Source of the DNA: Pseudomonas sp.
Lineage (GTDB): Bacteria; Pseudomonadota; Gammaproteobacteria; Pseudomonadales; Pseudomonadaceae
Assembly (NCBI GenBank): GCA_026398835.1
Contig: JAPLSD010000162.1
Span: 1 to 5,271, forward strand
Length of the DNA stretch: 5,271 bases
Direction: 5' to 3'
Shown here one piece after another: positions 1-5,271 of this stretch; positions within the stretch are counted from its first letter, which is position 1; the number at the start of each line of letters is the position of its first letter. The translations under genes were made by a program, and so were the position numbers. The notes beneath the pieces are model-generated. The model saw only the letters and a list, made by a program, of their open reading frames with translations, searched no databases and was not told where the DNA came from.

Positions 1-822
1 GGCAAATTGAAAGCGCTGACCGATAAGGACCTGGACTTCTTCCAGCAGGTACTCGATCACCCGGTGATCAAGGCCATGGCGCCGCCCGGCAAACGTCCCA
101 GCTACCTGGACCCGGGAATGTTGGCGCAGGTCGTCATCGATCTGCTGTTGCGCCAGGACGACACCACGGTGCTGGATATCCCCCTTGAGCAACTCAACGA
201 AGCGCTGGCCAAGGGCATCGCACAAATTCCCTCGGACCATCTGCGTCGTGCACTCTCGACACTACTCACAACGGCCCAAGCCAAAGTCACGACTGCACAG
301 GAACTCCTGTGCTCGTTCAAAACCAGGTTGGAGCACTGGATCAATGCGGTCATGGACCGCGCCGAAGGCTGGACGCGGCGCAATGCCAAAGTCGTGTCGC
401 TGGCCTGTTCGCTGGTGATTTGCCTGGTGCTCAACGTCAACGCGTTCGACCTCATGCAAGGCCTGGTGCGCAATGACACCTTGCGGGCGGCGGGCATGCA
501 GATGGCCAGCAGTCTGGTGAAAGACAACTCGCCAGCTACGCTCGATCAAGTCTGCGCGAGCCGGGACGACAAAGCCCAGTGCCAGTTTGACTCGGCGTTG
601 AGCAGTTTGCAGGCGTTGCCTCAGGGCGCTATCGGTTGGAATAACCGGCCAGCATTTTTACAGCACGATCAGAAAAACAAAACGGTTTGGTTCGGCTACT
701 GGTTGCTTGGGGTCATGACGGCGGCGCTGGCGGTCTCGTTGGGTGGCGACTTCTGGTTCAAGATGTTGAGCCAGATGATTCGCCTGACGGGTAGCAAAAC
801 CGTCCAGCCGCCCAAGCCCTGA
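1..822 (+). CDS. Membrane protein of unknown function, C-terminal part (5' end outside window)
   Basis: The reading frame is open to the left edge (GGC AAA precede the TTG at 7), so the true start lies upstream; numbering here counts that TTG as residue 1. About 110 soluble residues come first and contain HPVIKAM and GKRPSYLDPGMLAQVV, resembling the HPLI...PSYI pattern of a widespread uncharacterised membrane-protein family. Then comes a basic stretch (RAEGWTRRNAK, 118-128), a hydrophobic segment (about 128-147), a loop of about 80 residues with Cys183 and Cys192, a second hydrophobic segment (about 227-247), and a basic tail with the family-like SLGGDFWFKML motif. By the positive-inside rule the N- and C-termini are cytoplasmic and the loop periplasmic. 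Relatives, as I recall them, begin with another membrane segment, which would lie off the edge. It ends 54 bases before the phospholipase-caspase gene and is probably co-transcribed with it. Function is not recognised; anchor, sensor or partner of the downstream protein is inference. Confidence 0.8.
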   Translation, partial: GKLKALTDKDLDFFQQVLDHPVIKAMAPPGKRPSYLDPGMLAQVVIDLLLRQDDTTVLDIPLEQLNEALAKGIAQIPSDHLRRALSTLLTTAQAKVTTAQELLCSFKTRLEHWINAVMDRAEGWTRRNAKVVSLACSLVICLVLNVNAFDLMQGLVRNDTLRAAGMQMASSLVKDNSPATLDQVCASRDDKAQCQFDSALSSLQALPQGAIGWNNRPAFLQHDQKNKTVWFGYWLLGVMTAALAVSLGGDFWFKMLSQMIRLTGSKTVQPPKP

Positions 823-827
823 GCGCT

Positions 828-853
828 TCGAAACCAGAATCGTCGAAACCAGA
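828..853. repeat. 11-bp direct repeat in the intergenic gap
   Basis: TCGAAACCAGA occurs at 828-838 and again, identically, at 843-853, a spacing of 15 bases. The pair occupies about half of the 54-base gap between the membrane-protein gene and the phospholipase-caspase gene, just upstream of the ribosome binding site. It could be a small local duplication or a protein- or RNA-binding site. A 15-base period is not a full helical turn multiple, so the two copies would not lie on the same DNA face. No function can be assigned. Confidence 0.5.
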
Positions 854-864
854 TACTTCACTGC

Positions 865-870
865 AGGGAG
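865..870 (+). promoter_or_regulatory. Ribosome binding site of the phospholipase-caspase gene
   Basis: AGGGAG lies six bases before the ATG at 877, a good Shine-Dalgarno match at a standard distance. It supports ATG 877 as the start. This start also places the conserved phospholipase motif HVVVLMMENRSFDH at residues 11-24, directly at the N-terminus with no room for a signal peptide. Confidence 0.75.
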
Positions 871-876
871 CGCAAC

Positions 877-3800
877 ATGCCGAACAACTGGCCCGCCGAG
901 ATTGAGCACGTCGTCGTGCTGATGATGGAAAACCGTTCCTTCGATCATTTGCTGGGGGATTACACCAGCATCAATCCCGCGTGCGAGGGCATCGACCGCC
1001 ACACGCCCAGCACCAACCCCCTGACGCTGGCCAGTGGCAGTTCGATCGTGATCACCCAAGCGCCGGAAACAGCGGACTACTTCGCCCTGTGGGCGCCGCC
1101 CGCACCCTCGCCACCGGCAACACCTGCGAAGGACAGCGAAGGTTTCGACCTCGGTCATGAGTTCGTCGATGTGGTGAAACAACTGGACGTGACACTCAAG
1201 ACCAGCCTGACCGCACCCAAGCTCGATGGCTTTGCGCAGGACGCCTACGACAAGGCCCGCACGGACCTGAAGGTGTACAAAACCTGGTCGCAATCCATGG
1301 CCCAGCGGGCGATGAACTACATCCCGTTCGGCGCCACGCCGGCCGCCGATCCGCTGCCGGCGATCCAGGGGTTGGCGCGCAACTTCACCGTGTGCGACCG
1401 CTGGTTTGCGTCGGTGCCGGGCCCGACCTGGCCGAACCGTTTTTTTGCCATGCTCGGCAGTTGCAATGGTCACATGCTGATGCCGTCCACGGGTACCGTG
1501 CTGGCCGGTATCAAAAGCCTGATTGCGCAGTTTGGCGGCGACAGTATTTTTTCGCTGCTGCGGGACAAGGGCCACGATGTGCGCATTTATTCCGACGGTG
1601 CCATCCCGTTGGCGGCACTGGTCAAGGGTGGTTTGCAGCATCTGAGCATCGACGACTTCAAGTCGGACGTCGCCGGTAACAAACTCCCCGAACTGTCCTG
1701 GATCGAGCCGAGCTATGGCCTGCTCAACGGCAAACTCGGGCCTAACGTGTCGCATCATCCACCGGAAGACCTGCGCTTTGGCGATCAGTTTGTCGGCGAA
1801 GTGTTCAATGCCTTGTCGGCCAACACGGACCTGTGGAACAAGACGTTGTTTGTGCTGCTGTACGACGAGCACGGTGGCTTTCATGACCATGTGGTGCCAC
1901 CGACCTGTGTTTCGCCTGATGCAACGTCTGATGTCGACTGGCCCAACCCTTTCACCCGACTCGGCATTCGTGTGCCGGCGATCCTCGCATCGCCGTGGCT
2001 TAAACCGGGTTTGATTCCCTGGACGGGTACACTTGACCAGCAGCATTACGATCACACCAGCCTGCTGGCCTTTCTTTGCGATCATTTCAAATTGCCGCGC
2101 AACGCCCTCGGCCCGAGGGTGGTGGCGGCCCAGCACTTCGGCAATGCGCCGATCTGGCGCGCTGCCGCCAGCGTAACCCCTGCGCTGCAATTGGCACCCA
2201 CCGCAGTGCCAAGCCGCGCCGGGCTGCCATTGATCGAGTCTGAGCTTGCGACCCAAAGCCGGCAGGTGGTGGACAGCGCCACGGGTTACCTCGACGGCCT
2301 TGATCCGGAGCAGATCTGGAAGAACAGCGCCCAAGGCGTCAGCAATTTCCTCGACAACCGCACCCGCGCACTGGTTGATCCCGGCCAGGCCGCCCTCACG
2401 TCCGCCGCGCCCAGCGCGGACAACCTGGAGGCGAAACTGCGGCGTCTGCAAGACCTGATGGTCACCGCGTACAGTCAACCCGCCCCAGCTCCAGCCGCTG
2501 CGCAGCCTGTCAGCAAAGCCTTGCAGGCTGAGCCGGGGCCGGGTGTTGCGCCCGCGCGACTGCGAGTCCTCTGCCTGCCCGGTGTGGGATTCACCCAGGC
2601 CGCCAGCGGGCAGGGCTGCACCGACGCGAACTGGCAGGAACAGTGGCGCACGCTGATCCGCAGCCAACTGGCGCAGAACGGTCGCGTCATTGATGACCAG
2701 GACATCGACTTTCTACCCTTTGATGATCAGCTCAAGGAGGGGCCGGACTTCGCCCAGATCACCCGAGGCCTGGCGATGTTGCGGGCAGACGCCAGTGGCA
2801 AGGCCGACGAGACCTTCGGCAGTTGGGGCCTGCCGGTCAATCAAATGCTGCGCACCACCGTTGGCGCTCTTGTGCAATGGCTCGAAGATGCCAACTTGCG
2901 CACCGCACTGACCCAGCACCTGTTGGCGAAAATCGAGGCGTTCGACCCGCAGATTATCTTCGCCCAAGGGCTGGGCAGCCTGATCGGTTATGACGCCTTG
3001 CGCCGCTCGGTGGCCAAGAAAGGCTCGGCGCTCAAGCGCATCGACGGCCGGGTGTTCGTCAGCTTCGGCTCGCCCATTGCGCTGCCGCTGGTGATGCGCG
3101 AAGTGTGGGGCGGGCGGGTCATGCGCTTGAGCGAAAACGGTCGAGGCATCCGCCGTTGGTTCCACCTGTATAACCCCAACGACGGCTTGCTGGCCCGGCC
3201 GATCACTTCGCCGGACTCGGCGCGTATCGACCTGCAAACCGAGTTCAGCGTGCCGCTGCGTGATGACCTGCTCGACCTCAACCATGCAGCCCAGGCCTAT
3301 TTGTCAGCCCCGACAAGCCAGATCAGCCTCTGGCCACAACTGGCCCGCGACGTGGTGGCGGCACGCATTCTGGAAGTGCCGGCGTTCCTGTCCCGCAGCG
3401 GCCAACGCAAACGTCGCGCCTTGGTGGTCGGTATCAACGACTACCCCGACCCGAGCGCACGCCTCGACGGTTGCATCAACGACACCTACCTGATCAGCCG
3501 CATGCTCCAGGAAAGCGGCTACGACGCCGGCGACATTCGTTTGCTGCACGACGCCCGAGCGACGCGGGCAAACTTCGTCGAGCGCTTGGAATGGTTAGTG
3601 GAAGGCGCCCACGCCGGAGACGAGCGAGTGCTGTTCTATTCCGGCCACGGCACCCAACTGCCGACCTACAGCAGCAGTGGCGAAGCCGACCGCATGGACG
3701 AAACCCTAGTGCTCTACGACTTCGACTGGGACGACGAAAGCACCCACTTCACCGACAAACTGTTCCGTCAGTTCTACAGCCACTTGCCGTTCGACCCGGA

Positions 3801-4389
3801 CGGCCACGGCGCCAAACTGACGGTGATGTTCGACTGCTGCTACGCCGGCGGCATGACCCGCGGCACCGGCCGCGTGCGCGGCATCACCCCGCCCAACGAC
3901 ATCCGCCACCGCATGCTGCGCTGGGACCCCTACGCCGGCGACTGGGACCGCCGGGTGTATGCCGCCGACAGCGACGGCCGCGACTTCAGCGCACACGACA
4001 GCAAATCCCGCCTACTCACCCGCACCCGCAGCACCCAAGGCGCCGCCACCGGCCTGCGCCCCGACAAAAAAGCCCAACTGCTGCGCCAAGGCAAACTCTA
4101 CGGCCACCACGGCCCCTACATGCCCCTGATGCTCTACGCCGCCAGAGAAAACGAAAAAGCCAGCGAATACCAGGTCGGCTCCAACAGCTACGGCGCCTTC
4201 ACCTACGCCCTGGTGGAACAACTGCGCAAACTTCACCAGGACGATGCGAGTTTGGGGTTTGATCAGTTGATAGCGAGGGTTGGAAGTGTGCTGAGTGCGA
4301 GGTCGCTGGGGCAGACACCGGAGATTGTCGGGCCTAGTGGGGTGAGGGAGGCGGTGTGTCCGTGGCGGATTAGTGGGGTTGGGGGGTGA
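877..4389 (+). CDS. Phospholipase C/acid phosphatase - degenerate alpha/beta-hydrolase - caspase fusion protein
   Basis: A 1170-residue protein with three modules. (1) Residues 8-405 are an AcpA/PlcH-type phosphoesterase, a metal-dependent phosphodiesterase/phosphatase of the alkaline phosphatase superfamily: MENRSFDH (Glu18, Asn19), PGPTWPNR (Thr184 at the nucleophile position), SHHPPED (His293, His294), YDEHGGFHDH (Asp330, Glu331, His336, His338), RVPAILASPWLKPG and YDHTSLLAF. (2) After a helical region and a Pro/Ala-rich linker (about 533-560), residues 561-815 resemble an alpha/beta-hydrolase: LCLPGVGF, elbow FAQGLGS, YNPNDG (Asp769) and LNHAAQAYL (His803). Gly698 sits where the serine is expected. 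(3) Residues 844-1165 are a caspase/metacaspase-like C14 peptidase: RALVVGINDY, LDGCIND, YSGHGTQ (His924), DRMDETLVLYDFD, FDCCYAGG (Cys988), and a C-terminal subunit with YGAFTYALVEQL and QTPEIVG. There is no signal peptide or membrane segment, so it is probably cytoplasmic. A role as a protease-gated, membrane-lipid-attacking effector is inference; lipid specificity is unknown. Confidence 0.9.
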   Translation: MPNNWPAEIEHVVVLMMENRSFDHLLGDYTSINPACEGIDRHTPSTNPLTLASGSSIVITQAPETADYFALWAPPAPSPPATPAKDSEGFDLGHEFVDVVKQLDVTLKTSLTAPKLDGFAQDAYDKARTDLKVYKTWSQSMAQRAMNYIPFGATPAADPLPAIQGLARNFTVCDRWFASVPGPTWPNRFFAMLGSCNGHMLMPSTGTVLAGIKSLIAQFGGDSIFSLLRDKGHDVRIYSDGAIPLAALVKGGLQHLSIDDFKSDVAGNKLPELSWIEPSYGLLNGKLGPNVSHHPPEDLRFGDQFVGEVFNALSANTDLWNKTLFVLLYDEHGGFHDHVVPPTCVSPDATSDVDWPNPFTRLGIRVPAILASPWLKPGLIPWTGTLDQQHYDHTSLLAFLCDHFKLPRNALGPRVVAAQHFGNAPIWRAAASVTPALQLAPTAVPSRAGLPLIESELATQSRQVVDSATGYLDGLDPEQIWKNSAQGVSNFLDNRTRALVDPGQAALTSAAPSADNLEAKLRRLQDLMVTAYSQPAPAPAAAQPVSKALQAEPGPGVAPARLRVLCLPGVGFTQAASGQGCTDANWQEQWRTLIRSQLAQNGRVIDDQDIDFLPFDDQLKEGPDFAQITRGLAMLRADASGKADETFGSWGLPVNQMLRTTVGALVQWLEDANLRTALTQHLLAKIEAFDPQIIFAQGLGSLIGYDALRRSVAKKGSALKRIDGRVFVSFGSPIALPLVMREVWGGRVMRLSENGRGIRRWFHLYNPNDGLLARPITSPDSARIDLQTEFSVPLRDDLLDLNHAAQAYLSAPTSQISLWPQLARDVVAARILEVPAFLSRSGQRKRRALVVGINDYPDPSARLDGCINDTYLISRMLQESGYDAGDIRLLHDARATRANFVERLEWLVEGAHAGDERVLFYSGHGTQLPTYSSSGEADRMDETLVLYDFDWDDESTHFTDKLFRQFYSHLPFDPDGHGAKLTVMFDCCYAGGMTRGTGRVRGITPPNDIRHRMLRWDPYAGDWDRRVYAADSDGRDFSAHDSKSRLLTRTRSTQGAATGLRPDKKAQLLRQGKLYGHHGPYMPLMLYAARENEKASEYQVGSNSYGAFTYALVEQLRKLHQDDASLGFDQLIARVGSVLSARSLGQTPEIVGPSGVREAVCPWRISGVGG

Positions 4390-4410
4390 CCTCGTAGCCC
4401 TTGTTACGGC

Positions 4411-4444
4411 CAAAGAAAAGGGCCGCAGGATATTCCTGCGGTCC
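4411..4444 (-). terminator. Intrinsic terminator of the HNH endonuclease gene
   Basis: Positions 4420-4430 pair with 4434-4444 in an 11-bp stem with one G-T wobble and a three-base TAT loop (core CCGCAGGA/TCCTGCGG). Read leftward on the minus strand, the stem is followed at once by TTTTCTTTG (4419-4411), the U-rich tail of a rho-independent terminator. It lies about 110 bases past the HNH stop codon. Read rightward, the stem is followed by TGGTAATACC with no U tract, so it would be a weaker stop for the phospholipase-caspase gene, although the hairpin could still protect that mRNA's 3' end. Confidence 0.75.
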
Positions 4445-4480
4445 TGGTAATACCGAAATTTCCAAACCCGCCGCAGATCC

Positions 4481-4508
4481 CCTGTGGGAGCGGGCTTGCT
4501 CGCGATGG
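4481..4508. repeat. Pseudomonas REP element (single copy)
   Basis: The stretch contains GGGAGCGGGCTTGCTCGC (4486-4503), the core of the repetitive extragenic palindrome common between genes of the Pseudomonas fluorescens/putida group. Bases 4490-4503 form an imperfect palindrome centred on the TT at 4496-4497, and GTGGGAG on the left is the usual flank. Only one unit is seen here. It sits in a convergent intergenic spacer, a typical location for such elements, inside the likely 3' untranslated part of the HNH transcript. It is the best taxonomic marker in the window. Confidence 0.85.
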
Positions 4509-4554
4509 CGATTCCAGCCCCAACAATGCAATGAGGTCGAACAACGGACGGCTA

Positions 4555-5268
4555 TTACTCGCGCTTCAATCGCTTCACCTTCGTATAAAGCGACAAGGTG
4601 AACTCATCCTTATCGCCCGAATGGTGACAACGCCGATGACAGTTCGGACACAGCGCCACAGCATTGCTGGTACGGTCCGAACCCTTCTGGGCTAAATGCT
4701 TAACATGGTGCACCTCAAGATACGGCAAACCGTCCTTCTCAAACGGTGCTGCCTCACCACAGCCTTCGCAGCTGCCGTTTGCCGCGTCCCAAACCCAGGC
4801 TCTCACCGCCGGATCGCGCACGAACGAGGTACCTGTACTGTTAGTTTGTTGCGGGTTCAGCACGCCGCTCGGCTCATCTTTAGGCTTTTGTTTTTGAATT
4901 TTAGCGGCGCGACGATTGAGCGTTTCCTCATCAGAAGTAGGCGTGTAATCGTCCGCATCAGGAATGGCTTTAGTTGCGAGTACATTGCGAATCCGCTCAC
5001 TCACGCCAGCGCCGATATTTTTGGCCGGCATATACCCGCTAATACGCCGCAATTTCAGTTGTTCGAATACCGCAGAAATATTCTGCATGCGGTACTCAAC
5101 CGATGAGGCGCTGCGTTTGTGCAGTAACCCCTCACGCAATAGACGATTCTCGACAGACTTCTTAATCGGCTGACCACTTATCTCAAGCGCCAACATCTTC
5201 AAATAGGCATCGACCGAAGCCTCAAGCTCCTCATCACTCCAGCCGGTTTTTTCTTTTTCAGTGTCCAT
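4555..5268 (-). CDS. McrA-like HNH endonuclease with N-terminal recognition-type domain
   Basis: A 237-residue protein. Residues 10-90 contain WSDEELEASVDAYLKML, SSVEYRMQNISAVFEQL and SGYMPAKNIG, an N-terminal module I recognise from many HNH proteins annotated as 5-methylcytosine-specific restriction enzyme A. A charged linker (about 105-147) follows. The C-terminal nuclease begins at FVRDPAVRAWVW and resembles the E. coli McrA HNH domain: CEGC (Cys167, Cys170), PYLEVHHV (His187, His188), Asn202, and CPNCH (Cys207, Cys210, His211). The four cysteines form the expected zinc site and the HNH residues are all present, so it should be active. McrA cuts modified DNA; whether this protein does so is inferred from the family, and its specificity is unknown. 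The ATG is three bases from the window edge, so the ribosome site and promoter are not visible and a slightly earlier start cannot be excluded. The DNA is more AT-rich than the central gene, which suggests horizontal acquisition. It is convergent with the phospholipase-caspase gene and ends before its own terminator. Confidence 0.88.
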   Translation of the reverse strand: MDTEKEKTGWSDEELEASVDAYLKMLALEISGQPIKKSVENRLLREGLLHKRSASSVEYRMQNISAVFEQLKLRRISGYMPAKNIGAGVSERIRNVLATKAIPDADDYTPTSDEETLNRRAAKIQKQKPKDEPSGVLNPQQTNSTGTSFVRDPAVRAWVWDAANGSCEGCGEAAPFEKDGLPYLEVHHVKHLAQKGSDRTSNAVALCPNCHRRCHHSGDKDEFTLSLYTKVKRLKRE

Positions 5269-5271
5269 ACA

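Noticed and set aside
7..9. TTG at 7 as the true start of the first gene
   Set aside because: The frame is open through the window edge, there is no room to see a ribosome site, and the protein appears to lack the N-terminal part expected for its family; it is treated as partial.
102..527. 141-codon minus-strand open frame opposite the membrane protein
   Set aside because: Low-complexity Ser/Arg/Ala-rich translation opposite a gene that matches a membrane-protein pattern; no support as a gene.
658..2667. Very long open frame on the minus strand (669 codons) opposite the phospholipase domain
   Set aside because: It lies antisense to a gene with clear domain motifs. High GC at third positions removes stop codons on the opposite strand, and the translation is Arg/Gly/Val/His-rich with no recognisable domain.
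2713..3285. 190-codon minus-strand open frame opposite the middle domain
   Set aside because: Antisense shadow of the fusion gene with no motifs and no convincing ribosome site.
3471..4262. 263-codon open frame on the plus strand inside the caspase domain
   Set aside because: It is in another frame of the caspase coding sequence, and its product is almost only Arg, Pro, His and Gln, the usual artefact of C-ending codons read out of frame.
4012..4413. 133-codon minus-strand open frame over the 3' end of the caspase gene
   Set aside because: It overlaps the conserved end of the caspase domain and has repetitive Gly/Ala/Val composition without motifs.
4420..4444. The spacer hairpin as a strong intrinsic terminator for the phospholipase-caspase gene
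   Set aside because: On the plus strand the stem is followed by TGGTAATACC and not a U tract; only the minus-strand reading gives a proper terminator.
4401..4601. Small 66-codon plus-strand open frame in the convergent spacer
   Set aside because: It runs through the terminator hairpin and the REP element and into the antisense of the HNH gene; no ribosome site or motif supports it.
4696..5106. 136-codon plus-strand open frame opposite the HNH gene
   Set aside because: It is antisense to a well-supported HNH nuclease with all zinc and catalytic residues, and has no recognisable features.

Overview
The window reads as chromosomal DNA of a Pseudomonas species, probably of the fluorescens group. 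The main reasons are a REP element of the type scattered through those genomes (core GGGAGCGGGCTTGCTCGC at 4486-4503) and, in the large central gene, the high-GC, C-ending codon use typical of the genus. The species call is inference.

Layout. Positions 1-822 (+) hold the C-terminal part of a membrane protein whose start lies off the left edge. It has two membrane segments flanking a loop of about 80 residues. After 54 bases, 877-4389 (+) encodes a 1170-residue multidomain protein. Its N-terminus is an acid phosphatase/phospholipase C (AcpA/PlcH-like phosphoesterase) domain with its signature motifs intact. The middle looks like an alpha/beta-hydrolase whose nucleophile serine is replaced by glycine. 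The C-terminus is a complete caspase/metacaspase-like (peptidase C14) domain with the His-Cys dyad present. A 165-base convergent spacer (4390-4554) carries an intrinsic terminator for the leftward gene and the REP element. Positions 4555-5268 (-) encode a McrA-like HNH endonuclease in visibly more AT-rich DNA.

How the genes may work together. The first two genes run in the same direction with a short gap and are probably co-transcribed. The large protein has no signal peptide, which is unusual for a bacterial phospholipase C, and it carries a protease domain typical of regulated cell-death proteins. The most economical hypothesis is a cytoplasmic, self-directed membrane-damaging effector. 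In it, the caspase would act as sensor or processing module, the phosphoesterase would attack inner-membrane lipids, and the upstream membrane protein would be an anchor, sensor or partner. The neighbouring McrA-like nuclease fits a defence-rich locus. It is convergent and has its own terminator, so it is a neighbour and not an operon partner. Function as a defence or abortive-infection module is inference; the domain assignments come directly from motifs in the sequence.
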